64,000 bases of DNA, from assembly GCA_026261815.1 (NCBI GenBank), contig JAMPIT010000566.1:24205001-24269000 (forward strand), read 5' to 3'. This document shows positions 27,781-41,782 of this stretch, in pieces. Below the pieces are notes generated by a model, which did no database searches, was not told the DNA's origin, and was given only the letters and a program-made list of their open reading frames with translations. Position numbers and translations under genes: made by a program. The DNA is from Monarcha castaneiventris obscurior (taxonomy: Eukaryota; Chordata; Aves; Passeriformes; Monarchidae). Positions within the stretch are counted from its first letter, which is position 1, and the number at the start of each line of letters is the position of its first letter.

Positions 27781-29746
27781 CCATGAAATTTAAGTGTGAA
27801 AAATGTGTGGTTGTCCTCTAAAACACAAATTAATAAAAAGGAATCAATACTAAACAAATGTTTGGTTTATGAACAGATAACCACAAATTGTCTGTAAAGT
27901 TTGAATGAAAATTAAAATTTGGTTGGTTTTAGAGGTTTTTGGTTTTTTTTTTAAAGAGGGGCAAGAAAAACTCTTTCCAACAGGGAAAAAGAGTTCTAAC
28001 AACCCTTGAACTTGGTAAACTGATGACACAAATCCTGGCTGGCTGCCTGGAATATGGAACTTTACATGAAAGAATAAAAGCCAAAAGGCATCTGGGGTGG
28101 GGGGAAGGTACTGCTCATCATTTGCTCACAAAAACATGCTCTCTTACTGAGAATGTTTTTAAGTCACCACCAATCTGCATATTTCTTCCACTGTTAAATG
28201 TGTTAACATTCCAATGAAAAATGTTAAGTCCTAAAATATTTTTCATTACAGAAACATACTCACTTGAAATAAAATGAGACTTTATTAAATATGTCTATAG
28301 AGAGTATTTCAGAACAGGGCTTAGAAAAACATTGTCTGCCATCTGTTTTGCTAGAAAGTTTCTACCAACCATAACATCTCAAATTGCTTATCTAGTCCAT
28401 ACTTAAAATGATCTGCCATCCCAGAAGACTTTCTGCTGACAAACACAACACAACAGATGACTACACCTATACATCTGTATTTATTGGATATACATATTGT
28501 GCAGTCAACAGAATCGGCAATACGTCAGAATTGAAAACTAATGCACTTGTCAAACAAATGAAAGAAGCTCAGACTTTGCTTATTTCAATTATCTAAGCCT
28601 AGCAGTCTGTAGCCTCAAAGCTGAAGATCAGTACACCTACATTACCAAAACCTCAACACTAAGAAATAGGGCAGCCTTTTCTTTTTGCTATGGAACAGCT
28701 TTGGAAACAAGAAAAACAGCAAAATACATTAAGAGAATAGTACAATCCTAAAATGTTCAAGCTTTCAAGCTGTACTACAATAACTACAGTCATTAAAATA
28801 TCACTGCCTACCATTGAGGATACTCCACTGGGATAAGAGCCACCACAGATAAATTTAACTTTTACAGAAATAATTTTTAAGTTCCACGGTAAGTGGCAGT
28901 ATTCAACTGAACAACAAAGCCCGGAGTTAAAAAACAAGTCCAGGTGGCATGGCTTTTCTTTGCTTAAACAAAAACCTGTCCATAAGGTACCAGTGGACTC
29001 CTGGCTTAGGAAAACAGTGCCTGAAACTGGGAGTATCCCCATAGTATTATATGGGGATGACGTATGATGTCAGAAGTCCCATAAACATTTTCCTGTAATT
29101 ACAATTATGCTGTAATTACCTTCGTTTTGCAATAAGATTTCTACAAAACATACTTAGGGCTAAAAAGGTGATGAACTAGAAGCAACATGCATAAAGTCAT
29201 CACTGTCTGTAAGGCAACCTGTTCTTCCCTCCTAATTCCCTGCTAAGAGCATTCATGGCCTGCAACACAGGTAAGTGACACAACTTCTGTTCTCACTTCA
29301 GTATGATCAAGTCAACATTGTGTCATAGTGTCAGCACAATGTGATCTTGCTTCTGACTACACAGCTGCTGCCTGAAGATACAGATAAGGAGTAAGGAGCT
29401 GAGAGCAATTCCATAGAAGTATCTTCTGCCTCAGAAGGTAATGGTGCTTCTTGGAGGCACTTTGTGTGTGCTGTACTCACTGAATTTTTTAAGTATAACA
29501 GGTTATTCTGGTGAAGGAAACCACAGCAAAAAATGGCACAGCTGCCTAAACTGTCTAAGCTATGGCTAATGGAAAGCTATCTACTTCAGCCTTGGAAAGA
29601 CGCATAAATAGTACTTCGGGGGGTTGTCATATCAATATTAACACATTCAACCTCCCACAAAAGTCTCCACTATAATAATGGCCTAATTGTAAGGAAGGGG
29701 TATAACCAGTGTGCTAGAAATATTTATAGCGGGCCTAGAATAACGG

Positions 29747-29860
29747 ACCCATAGAATCCTTAAGGCTGGAAAGGAGCTCCAAGATCAGAGTCCAACACCT
29801 TTGATCACCATCTTGTCAACCAGACCACGGCACAAAGTGTCACATGGAGTCATTTCATGG
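29747..29860 (-). mobile_element. CR1 LINE 3' end fragment
   Basis: The plus strand shows the inverted CR1 terminus: CATAGAATCCTTAAGGCTGG, AAAGGAGCTCCAAGATCAGA, GTCCAACACCTTTGATCACC, and on to a CACAAAGTGTCACATGG stretch. The order and spacing fit a CR1 3' untranslated region in minus orientation. It is short and diverged, and the right boundary is approximate. Confidence 0.85.
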
Positions 29861-29869
29861 CTTCTAACA

Positions 29870-32800
29870 GTATTTGACTCACAGAACAAACACAGCTATC
29901 GAGTGGTTGCAGGCAGCAAGAGCTGATGTTTTAGTGATCCCCAAACTTTAGTACTGTACTTGGTAATTGCTAACAGTATCACAGCCAGACATCCTTGATG
30001 GCTCCGTGGGAATGAGCCACATACTGCCAAAACTGAACTGTGTTCAACACTGAAAGGCAGACAACTCTTGGTTTATAGGAAATGAGGGGACAAAAGTGAC
30101 AGGAGACTAAGAAATGTGAATTCACACCAAAGGATTACCTAACAGGAGGCTGACTGCACACAGTCTCTGTAAAGCAGCTGTGTCAGAATTTGTCTTGAAA
30201 GTGTAAACAAGGCTTTAAACTCTAACTGCAAACACAAACATACGTATGTAAGGCACCCAGACTCCTGGCATAGTACTAACACATGACAAAGGCATCTGGG
30301 AAGACAGCAAAAACACAAAGAATTCACTGTGAGGACACGGCAAAAAATATAAAAATTATCTTAATACATATCTTCAGAAGCTTATTTAGTACTCAACTGA
30401 GACAAAGTTCACAAAATCCTGCTTAATTTTATTAGCACTGTAAAGCATCCTTCAGACATGACTGTTCACCAGAGATAGACATCAGAGGAAAGAATTTCAC
30501 TCTTCTGAAACAAGAAGAAATAGATGTGACATTCAAATCCAGCTTCAACAAAATACATTCTGAGAAAAGAAAATAGGTTAGCATGGGCATAGGAACAAAA
30601 ATAAATCATGTGTAGAATGAGACAAAAGAATTAATGTCGAGGAAGAGAATAATCTCAAGAGGTGAAGTGTGCCCTGAGCATAAGAAGATCAGTATATTCT
30701 TATTTTCCATGCAATTCCTGAGCCCTTCCAGGCAACAGTAATATCTGCAAGACAGCACCATATAACTGAATACAAGAAGCAAGAGAGGCTGGAATGAAGA
30801 GGAAGAAAAATTACTAAAGGAAAAGAGAAGTCATGAAAATGAAAATACGCAGAAGTCCTCTGAAAAATTATGTTTCTTCTAAAATAATTCTGACACTCTT
30901 AGATGTCACTAAAATGAAGTTCCTGGTAAATATGATTTCACATAAAAAGGGAGCTACACAAACACAGACAACTGATTCTGTTCCTGGCAGAAATCCATTT
31001 AAGAAAGATGTGCTCTATTAGCAAATGGCTACACTCAAACAATACGCAGATAAGGTATTTACTTCATAAGCATCTCTAAGACTGTAATTTTCCATAAGCA
31101 TTTTCTGTTTTGTGGAAATCAACACGTAACATTATTTCTGCCACAACTGAAAAGCTTTTTCTTTCATAAGCACTGATAGAAATACTGCAATCCACTTGCA
31201 CAGATGTTTCTGTATCTTAGTTTTAAAAACAGGCCCTAGAAGTTCCCAAAATAATCTGAAACCATGTTCTTTCTACACATTAGAGAATCGTGATTTCAGC
31301 TTTGAGGGGATATTCTCTAACTGGGAAATACTAATCCTTCTATGAACCACACAATTCTCCAGACAATTTCTGCTGCAATGGCATGAGCAAAACATCGCGC
31401 AAATCTCCTTCCTCCAATAATAGAGCCACCTAAACGTCACAGAATCACCAACACTTATTCTTAGTTATAAAAAGAAAAAAAGAGAAGTCTGAACCCTGTC
31501 CTTTAAGGAAGGTATTTGGAGTTTAAATCTCAACTGTTCAATGTATACAATGTCTTAAGCACAAAAATACCAAGCCTTAAGAAAGCAAAAACTGGCAAAA
31601 GCCTGCTTTTCAGAAAGTGTATCAATCTTCCCCTCTTCATATAATTCCTTCTGTTCAGATAGTTGAGTAATATACATCATTTTAGCCAGTGACCCACATT
31701 ACACAGCATTAGCTGGTTTAACAATACTTAAGTAGAAAAAGGGCTTAAGTAGTTTACTATGTAAATGGTAAACCACAAAAAAGACAAAATGAACAGAAGC
31801 AATTTAGTGGTCATTTTTCAGTATACTGTCAGACTTAGCAAACAAAATAATATGAATTCTAGGTATTTAAACAGATTTGGGTATTTCCAACAGATGAGGA
31901 ATTATCAGGGTTTGATTAAATGAAGCGTTTTTGCCTAGAGACAAGACTGGCATGTGCATACAAACTGCAAATGAAGTCAAACATTTTTACCTTTAGAGAA
32001 ATTCTTTTCAACAGTCATAGTCCCTGAAGGAGAACCTGTTCCTTCCCTCTGCAGACCTAATCCTGTGATAGCTTATGTCCACACAAATTTTTGCACAAAC
32101 TAACAAAATCTTCCTGTAAGAATAATTTTTGAAGCTGTACCTGCAGAATAACAATGAACATTTGAATTTACACCCAGAAACATTCATAAAATCTCCTCTG
32201 CAATAAACACAACCAGGACTAAGATTGCAAAATTTCATTTTTATCCAAAAAATCTGGATCTGGTATGGATTATACTGTTTTAAACTGGAGTTTAAAAATT
32301 CCTCTCTACAAGAAAGCCTTGAAGAAATTCTGTATGTTCAAAGGCTGAAGAGCAGTGCTGTGGCAGTCCTGTTCTTCAACCTGCTCTGAAAGTCCAGCCA
32401 CGACTACTAACAGGAAACATTTGATAGGCTTTTGTAAAAGCTTTATATAGATAAAAGCAGAATAATCTTTACAAGAGTTCACAAAAAATTTAATTTGAGA
32501 CAGCTGTATTTAGCTTGTTTAATAGTCAGGTGACTTCCACTATTAAGATATAGATTCCAGTGCATCAGTCATTAAGAGAAGAGCGTAGTCAAGTGTCATC
32601 TCCACACACAAAATTTGACTATTGTCTCAGTTCAACAGAAATTTAAATGAAAAAAAAAGTTTACAGCATTAAACAGACACCCAATCCAACAATGTTAGGT
32701 CAGGAAATTATACTAACATTTTTTTAAAAATGTGAAATCAAAAATCCAGCTTTTATTGCAGAATGATTTATTCTAGATGGAGAAAAGCTAGTATTTCACA

Positions 32801-34700
32801 GAATTGCAGATGATCCTCACTTCTAATAGATTCAAGCATACCAGAAGTCTCAACGATAATTTTTTTTCTACAGGTTTTAATTTGAGGAGAAAACCCACAA
32901 TCTTTCAAAAGCAGTTCTCTTGTGATACAAGAGAAATAAATAAATAAAATTCTCGACTTGTATCAATTTTCCTTTGTAATTTTGTAGTATGTATCTCAGC
33001 ATAAATTTTAACAACAACCAAGAAAAACTCCCACCACCAAAAACACGTGCATAATGTTACAGCCAGACTGCCTCTGATGAGGTAAAACTTAGTTTGGAGC
33101 TTCCCTCCCTCCCCCCTGCCGCTTAAAAGTGACCCACATTTTATCTCCCTTTATACACTTCACTGAAAACTGTTCAGAAATTTCTATTAGCAATTTGGGG
33201 AAATGAAAGGAAGGGTTAGTAACCTCACTCCTTTACATCAAATTTAAAATGAAAATTACTGCTGTCAGCTTACACTGGATGATCAGCTTTTTTCTTCTAC
33301 TACCCATAATACCTGACAGCAATTTACAGGAGGTGGTCATCAAGCACTACAAACTTACAGGGAGGCAACTGTTCTGCTGACCCATTTGGTGAGTCAGTCA
33401 GGGTGACACACAGGAGTGTTTTCATAACTGAATTTGTAATACCTGTATTCTTCACAAAAGCAGCAGTGCTTTAGCCATTAACCTGACCCAGAAACACTCA
33501 CCAAGGTCTCTGAAGAGAAGACCAGAGTTTTCACTTTGGGCCTGGAGGAAGGTGACTAAATTAAAGCTACTCTTGTTTTAAAGAATTTTCACTACAGTTT
33601 CTCCTGAAGTAGATAATCAGGGCTGTAGGTAATTAATACCTGTATAAAGAATGTTGTTTTTCAGGTTTCAAAGTTCACATGCCCAAGTTAGTGCACATTT
33701 GTATTTCTACATGTAGTTAATGGAAACCCAAATGTTTTAAGTTTTACACAGGACACGATCATTCCCAGAGAGCAGAATTACAGACACTCTACATGATGGC
33801 CTCGAAAAGTCAGCTATTTTTTTTTTTATATATATATATCAGCTATATATTTATTATTTATATTTTTTTTATATTTAGCATTAATTCTTAAACCAATCAA
33901 GACGCTTCTCTAAGATATTCTGTGACCTTCTCTATAAAATCTCTGCAAAGCATCTTTTAGTATCATAGTAATCCATGTAATGGAAATTATCTTGCAATAA
34001 AGTGGTGGGACTTGCTAGAGAAGGGGGTGGGGGGGGGAAGCACAGAGGCACACCCTTTGGGTCCCTTTTCCAGAAGAACCTCATGCTTAAGTTTAACCCA
34101 CAAACTCTCACTGCTTAATACTGTTTAGCCTTCTCTCAAATGGAAGCCAGGCCACTGTGATGATCCCAACCACCATTACTAGGTGTTACTCCTGAACAGT
34201 AACCAAAGATGGATACAGCATACAGTACGCCAAGGAATAACAATAATGATCTTTTCCGTTCTACTTCCTGTTCCTTTCCTAAACACTTCTGCCTTCAAAG
34301 CTTACACCTCGAAAGACTTGCCCACAAAACAACATTTCTGCCAAAGGTTCCCAACTAACTAGGATCTGTTAAAGCAGACCTATAATCAGAGCTGTTTTCA
34401 TCCTCCTCCTGCAGCAGGTACTACATTACAATTAGCAGATACCAAATCCCAGGAGCTATTTATTGTCAAGTATCTGCCTATTTTGAAATTCTTCTTGAAC
34501 ATCTCACAATTAACTCTGGATTGTGTGATTCTGCATTCCTAGCTGAATGTCAGCACACTTTGTTCCTTTGTCTAGAATATGTATGAATTTGCTGAGGGCA
34601 CATATCCTTGAAGATCCCATTGCAAAGACCTCTGTGGAAACTGATCATTTAGTCTTACCTTTTTCTCATCTTCTGGCCAGTTATTAATACAACAGGAGGT
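29870..34700. other. Intron 1, no gene seen
   Basis: AT-rich intron between the CR1 copy near 29.8 kb and the ancient LINE near 34.7 kb. It contains the (TA)n tract at 33.8 kb and a G run (GGGGTGGGGGGGGG) at about 34025-34038. Confidence 0.6.
33816..33882. repeat. (TA)n and T-rich low-complexity tract
   Basis: A T run leads into TATATATATATA, then two further TATATA/TTTATTATTTATA blocks. Simple-sequence DNA with no sign of a gene. Confidence 0.9.
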
Positions 34701-34729
34701 GGTTCCTCTTAATCCACAGCTGCTGATTT

Positions 34730-35312
34730 CCTTTAAAAGCCTTTGGCAGGAGGTCTTGTCAAATGCTTTTTATAAATCGAAGTGCATTACACCAACAATA
34801 TACTTATTCCTCTCCCTCCCCGCCCCCTCCAAGGATTCTAACAGCTTTATGATGCATGACTTCTAGCTAAAAAAGGCCGTATTTTCTTTTAACTTATTGT
34901 GTTTAAAAAAATTTTATGGTACTCTACGTTCTTGAAACACTCAGTTCTACTTCTTTCCTAGGTCACTGTGGTATCACATTTGCAGCTTCCATTCCTCTGG
35001 TACACACAGCCTGATGTAACTAATGGACCACATATTTCTGACAAAAAAAATCAGACACTTCCATGTCTGAGGTATTCTACACTTTGAGTGAGTTTCAGCT
35101 GTTTTGGATTATGTCCTATTTATTTATACTGATTGCCTCTCAGCACATTAGTTAAAAAGATCTTGTTGACCATGCCTGTAAGAAATTCTTCAGTCTGAGA
35201 ATTCATGTACAGTCCTCCAACAGTGAACACCTCTGCAAAAAACCAATGTGGCTTGTCTGCTGTAAAAGCACCTTGCTTAAGAATTCCCTGATGTGCTGCA
35301 ACTGAAGACAAC
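34730..35312 (-). mobile_element. Ancient CR1/L3-type LINE remnant, reverse-transcriptase N-terminal part
   Basis: On the minus strand three reverse-transcriptase landmarks occur in the correct order with plausible spacing. They are WFFAEVFTVGG (about 35214-35246, compare FFASVFT of CR1), PEEWK (34986-35000, compare PEDWRKANVTPIFKKG) and HFDL-stop-KAFDK (about 34755-34784, compare YLDFSKAFDKV). Stops and frameshifts between them show it is long dead. No 3' end is visible to the left. Family assignment within the CR1/L3 clade is uncertain. Confidence 0.65.
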
Positions 35313-37019
35313 AGCCTTCCTCACATTCTTCCCAATGTCAGTGATATGCCAGTAATTATCTTAGGGTTTTAATTTTAAACCGGTCTTTCTTCAAACAGCT
35401 CTGCTCTTTGAAGGATTACTACCATCAGCTTTTTTCATTCTATTTAACCTGTTGTTTCGGGTTTCTTTTGACACATGTTACTTCCAAATCTCCAATCTGT
35501 TGTCTTGACACGCAAGACTCACCTTCTCAACTCTATCTCTTCATTTCTTCTTACTTGGCTTCACTGAGTCTGAGGATTGAGTTAGTTTTTGGGAAGGGGA
35601 AGAGTAAGTCTTATTAAAAATTTTGGGAGTATTTTTGTTCATACAGGAATGCCATATAATGATACAACACAGGTAATGTTTTCAAGATAACTGCCAAGTA
35701 ACCTCCTGAATCAAACTTCCTGCATTGCCCGAGATTAACATTTCCTCTTTGCGCATCGAGGTAGATGATCAGAAACCATCCTTGACAGCTGAGATAAATA
35801 CTGTCTCCACATTTTGTAGTGACATTTGTTGTTCCTCCTCTGTCTTGAGTAAATGAACTGTACTACTTTTACCAAAACTTTTTCCTTTTGTTTTTTTCAT
35901 GTCTTCTAGCATTTTATGTAATTGTCAGTATTCTGATTATGTGGCTAACAGCACAGCTACACTATCAAACAGTCAACAAAATAGCAACAGTATTAACCCC
36001 CTTCTCCTTTTAAGATGTATTTAAATCAATTTAAACTAACACATTTTACTTTACCCCATTTTCCTTAATCATATAGCATCTTTCTACTAAAGCAACTCAT
36101 CTGTAATGCAGTTCCTGTATATTTACTCACAAATACTGCAGTCTCATTGCTTGTCTCTCTTCCGTTAAGTCTCTCAAAACACTTACAGCATGAGCACGTT
36201 CATTTTAAAATTGTTGTTTCAGTCTACTACGTTTTTCAAAAGGCACACAGCATTTTGGTAAAGGCATACAAGGTTCCATGCTTTGTCAGCTTGTCTATTT
36301 TTATATACCATTTTATACACCATTTAAAAGAACTTAATTTGGCAATACATTAAAATTCAGGAAAGAGGCAATAAGAAAAAAAAGACAAGTATTTTCCTTG
36401 GCCCTTCATCACATTAAAAAAACCCCTTTTCTTCTACAGCTTTCAGTTTAAGGAATGATAAAAAATTTATTACAATAAAGCTAGTATACTTTTAAATTTC
36501 ATTACAGATTTTGACAACAGGCAGAGTGCATCTCCAATCCCTGAGACTAAAAAGGAATCCTTGCATTTTTAATTCACCTGCCCATTCACTGCTCATTCCT
36601 ACACTTTCCAATAGTTCTCCACTGGAAAACCTTTTAGTCCCTTTGCTAGCTCCTGGGAGGTCTAACAGCACACCACCATCATTCAGCAATCCTGCTTCTG
36701 AAATACTGCTCTATGGCAGCTCCTGCTCAGCCATGTGTTTCATGAACCATTTCAGTGTCACCACCAGCTCACTATACCCAATCACCCTGCATTCATCTTC
36801 TCTGACACTACTAGACTGTTCTTGAGAATGCCCAAAAAGCTTGTTGCTTACCTGAAGCATGTCTTTTGCTCAATATTGGCTTCTTTCAACTCCCCTTTTC
36901 TTTCATCATTGTTTAACCCTTCTCACTGGCAAGCTGAGACACCTGTCTGTACACTGGTCTATATGAACTTTTTGGGGTCTTGAAATTACTAACAGCATGG
37001 CATTAATACAACCCCACTC

Positions 37020-37100
37020 TACGACAGTTCAGTAGTAGTTTTGGCAGTGTAAGGTTAGTGACTGGACTCTCTGATCTTTTCCAACCTAAATGATTCTATA
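37020..37100 (+). mobile_element. CR1 LINE 3' end fragment
   Basis: Sense-orientation CR1 terminus: GGCAGTGTAAGGTTAGTGAC, TGGACTCTCTGATCTTTTCC, AACCTAAATGATTCTATAAT. The element points along the plus strand, opposite to ATP11A, and ends in the usual ATTCTAT-type repeat near 37098. The left boundary is uncertain. Confidence 0.85.
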
Positions 37101-40100
37101 ATCTCATGTCTTATCATAATAGTCCTGAGAAAACCAGACTTGGTTGAAACAAAACAGCAAAGCTACCTACACTGACAGCAGTTGTTAACAAATGCCCAAA
37201 GTTCAGCAAGACTATGGCAGCTGGAAATCCTCACTTATGGTCTCAAACTGATTTCAGCTCACTGTCTCAGTGAGATATGCTTTCTGTATATTTAGTTATA
37301 TCCTTCCATTAAAAATGCTAGCACACAGCAAATTACTGGCACTCCATTTATTAACACATCAAATTTAACTACAGTGCAACCTTTACATTCTGTTAGGCAT
37401 TTCTGATGTAGCTCACTAGCTGTCAAAGTCTGATGCCTTTTGTTGCATCCTCTTGAAATGTCAAAGTTTCATAACCTGCAGCTATTCTGTCACTTCATCT
37501 GACTTTGTATATGAAATAAATGTAGTGGGCATCAGATCACTGAATTTGGCCTGCTTGAAGGGTGAAAAATTTAAGTCACAGCTCAGGAACAAAGTAATAT
37601 AATGTGGCAGCCTCTTATTAATAGCATGAAAGGAAGTAGAGCATGGAATAGCTTTCTTATTACACTAAAAATGACATATTAGATTACAGTATGCTCATTT
37701 TTTGTCAGATTACATAGTCATTGCTTCTAGAAGGACAGAGAATTTGAGTCTTTGTCTAGTTTTTTAAGTGTGATAAATTTTTCCAAGAGTTTGAAGGCTT
37801 CTTGGTTTTATTGTTCTGAAAACTATCATGAGTAGCAAACTACCTGTAATAAATATGTTGTTAAACAGAACTACATTTTTTAACCACAGTTTTTCATTCT
37901 TGTTCTATTTCAACTTTCTTGTGACTAGAAGGCATACAAGTATCTAAAGGTATAGAAAGCAATCACACAGAACCTTCAACCTCAAAATTAGAGGAGTTTC
38001 ATTGCTATTCTGACACTGCTCAACCCTGCCAGTTTCTGCTTTGCTCAAAGCAATGTCTTTCCTCCCCTCTTCTACGGAAAAAACACCTTTGTAAGCATAG
38101 CTGGTGATATACACACTTGAGCATGCCCCAACATGTAAAGCCTGTATTTGAGCCAGTGAAATCATCCCAGCCACAAGGAAAAAAAGGTGAAATCTGAATA
38201 GCACTACCTAAAAGGTGAGCAAAGCCAGAGACTGCTCACCAACTCGGCAGTGCACCCACAAAGAAGAAGCAGAGGACTGCTCCCCCATCCAGCACAGACT
38301 CCTTTACTGTAGGCACTACAATCAAAACAACAAATGGAATGACTCTCAGGCACTCACCTAGAAGAGAGGTCTCTTAAGGAAATCCATAAGCCCAAAGATA
38401 TGCTGCTCCCCCAAATAAAAACAGCTGAAAAGTAGTAGCTTGAATTTGCTTTCACTTGTTTAGTTAAAATCAACTACTTGATTTTGGAGGAGGGAAAACT
38501 TAGCTATTTTCCATACAAGCATCCTCTGCTTTTTACAGTTCTTCTTCACATGAAGCTGCAGTTGAGCTGTGCACTACCTTATCACCAACCACAAGAGGTA
38601 TCACACGCAGTTATCTGAGTACAGTTGAAATAGACAGACAAATCGTGTGAGATTAGAATGGTGTAGTAACTTTAGATATATTGATGCAAGTCCAATAAGC
38701 AATTAGAGTATCACATCACTTATCTTTGCAAACCTGGGGAGTCAAAGCTAGACATCCTAAGCTTGAGCTGTGTTACTTCCCTGAGTCTTTTAAAGAAAGT
38801 GACAGTAGTAAACATGAGAAATTAAGATACTTGCAGCTGATCTGAAATCTCAGCCCGAACGCACTGTTAGTAATGTTAAAACATTAGGCAAAGATATGTC
38901 TTTTCTTAGCTCGTCTTCTAAGTACAGACTCAGCACCAACATCTCGATAACGGCTGAATGGAAATCAGGTAGGGAGAAAGTGATAGCAGGCAAATGACTC
39001 CACAGTGCTTCCACCGCCACCAGAGCTCCACCCACCCTGCAGCGCACCCAGCCACTTCTGTCTCCATGGACAGACCACCTGCTGCTGCCCTGCACAACAG
39101 ATGGTGCTGAAAGATTAAAACCTTCGTTTTAGGTTATCAGTTTTATCAGAAAGCCTAGTCTTATTGAGAGTATTCACTAGGCACATTCCAGTTTTCACTG
39201 TCACCACTAGGTTTGAGGGACCCTGGCTAAGTTGCTTATCCTGTCTAGGACTCTCTGCTCACATTGCATATGAAATAAACTCCTCCAGCTCAACCAGATC
39301 TGGAAACAGAGACAGCAATTCACTAGCATTTACTTCCTTGGTAAGACTTCAAGCATGCCCAGTACTGACCTAGCTAATCTCCCAAGGTCAAAATTACAAG
39401 AATTCTTGAATGTGTTAAATGATTTACATATTGGATTGGGGTGGGGCACAACACGTCTGTTTCTACAAAGCTCTAATTCATCTGATACCAGCTGTATATA
39501 TAATGGCTTATCCTCCTACCAACCAGGCATGAATAGCTAAATAGCTGCCTTCTTACAATTTAGTCTACAAACTTTGACACCATCACAAAACCAAAATAAA
39601 GATCAATAGTCTTGTTTTGTAACAAAATTACAGTTGCTACCTAAATATCTAACTATTTTATTCTTTTAGTCACTCAGTTCTTCAAGGTCTCTTGGGAAAG
39701 TAAAGCTATTAGTTGCATGCCATTTTCAGCCCTAAGATACCCAGACAATCTGATGTAATAACTCAATCTTTCGCTTTTGCCTCTTAAGGTTTAAACCAGT
39801 ATAAATTTGCTCTTAAGAAGTATAACTTGCATGCTACATCCCACTGAGTGTCCATCTTTCATTTTCGGTGTCTTAGATTTGTCTTAGACAAAAAAAATAA
39901 AATAAAGTTTAAGAACTGTTCAGATACAAACCCAAACTTTGAATGAACAAATGTTTACTTGCCACTGGGAGACGCTTGTCAAGCTCCACTTTCTCAGTAA
40001 CAGGCCTGATGACTGGAGAAATGAGAGCAACACTTTTCCCTTGCAGCAGGCTCAGCTAGTGTATAATACCAGTTAAAAGGATTGATGCTTCACAGACAGT

Positions 40101-41313
40101 ATTGCTGCTGGAGAACACAGAAAGGAAAGGCCATTCCAAAAGACTTTAGAAAGCTGTGCCAGTAATGGAGAGAGTGAAGTTACTTTCCACAATGTATAAC
40201 AGCAGCATACAGGATGCATTACAATTTAAAAGCTTCAAACATGCACACACAAGAAGCAGACATTACATCAGAGGCACATCCTGAAATCTCTGGAGTAAAA
40301 AGTAAGTAAATACACAGAAGTAGGGTAACATCTATATGTACCATCACAACACATTGTGAGGGATTTATCCTCTAAGATTAAAACACAGGGTTTTTTTCAA
40401 GAGTGCGATAAAGGGCAGTAACTGCCAAGAAAATTACCAAAGCTGCATTCTAAGCTCAAATAATTTACTTAACCATACTTGAGTGACCTTAACTTTTACT
40501 AAATGACACGGTAGTTCACAATGCTACCAAATTCGGAAAATACAAGAGGTAGAAGTCTTGTATCGATTTTAGAAAATATTTTCTTTATGCAGGCAACACT
40601 TTCTTCCTTCCTCATTTATATCCATCTCTACTGCAGCAGTATCAGTCCAAGAGTCACATTACTCCAGGTCATCAGTGTTATAAATATGGCACCGTAGGAA
40701 GCAGTCATTACTATCTGAGCAGTTGCTTCTACTGATTGGGCTTTTATCATATATTGCTGTAGTAGTAGAGGAGTCTAATGCTAGCACTGCGGTAAATGGC
40801 AATATTGCTAATCAAGAGAACAAAACACACTTTACATCAGGGAGGCACCCTTCAAACCAATTGTGCTGCAACAGGAGCCTTCAGGGACTTCTGCAGAAAC
40901 AACCAGAAAAACAAACAATCCTTACTTCTCTTAGTTTCTTACACTTCCTGACACCCCAATACTCTCCAGATTCCTAGGTTTCAGAAAGAGCTCTTTTCTT
41001 GCAGGGAACAGCAGCTCTCAGGAAGGGTCCTAACAGACAGGGTCCTGTGGAACTGGGTCTAAGCATTATCTTGGGTTTAATTTTTAAATGTACACTTAAG
41101 CTGATTAACACTGCCAAGTACTTAATTCTTCAGACGTTTTAAATAGTTGAATTATGAAATTAAAGTCCAAGTCCACGACATGATATGCTCTGATAAACAA
41201 CTGTTTTGCATAATTTTTAAAGTTTTGCTCCCTCCCTGCTTCTCTTCCACACCCAAGTGTAAGTCCTCACTTACCTACTACTTTTCCATGAGAATTGTTT
41301 TTATTGTATCAGA

Positions 41314-41358
41314 ACTGGTAAATGCATGACCCGCAGCTACTGGTAAATGCATGACCCA
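41314..41358. repeat. 25-bp tandem duplication (second copy partial)
   Basis: ACTGGTAAATGCATGACCC and six following bases recur immediately. The second copy is clear for about 20 bases before diverging. Confidence 0.9.
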
Positions 41359-41678
41359 CATTAGAACACAGAAAGCATGTAGAGATCTCAAGGACAACAC
41401 AGGTCTGCATGCACCTGCAACTAGTCAAACAAAAATATTCAAGAGTACTAAGACCTACAAGAAAAGCATTTGCTAAATGGACAATACTGTTTATAGCTTG
41501 AAAGCATACCTTGCTGATTATTAACCATTCTGGAACAACCTACTTTATTGCCCTTTCTCTAGGATGCTTTTCTAATCAGAAAGCTATCTAAACTATTAAC
41601 TTGACACCTTGAAATAAGAGGGGAAACCTAGCAAGAGCAGTACTTTATTTCAGTGTTCCTTTCTTGCCATCACCTTAC

Positions 41679-41782
41679 ACACACACAAAAAAAGACAACC
41701 CATAAAAGCCCACACTAACAAAAACCACAAATAAGCAATCAAACAAAAACCCAACACACACCCAACAAAAAAAACCCCCAAA
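41679..41782. repeat. A/C-rich low-complexity tract
   Basis: About 100 bases almost without G or T, made of CACACA, AAAACCC and CCAACAAAAA runs. Shorter relatives lie at about 9097-9137, 43921-43968 and 54541-54563. Confidence 0.85.

Noticed and set aside
28659..29042. 127-codon minus-strand open frame, Cys- and Leu-rich
   Set aside because: No similarity to a known protein, no convincing splice context, and composition of translated intron.
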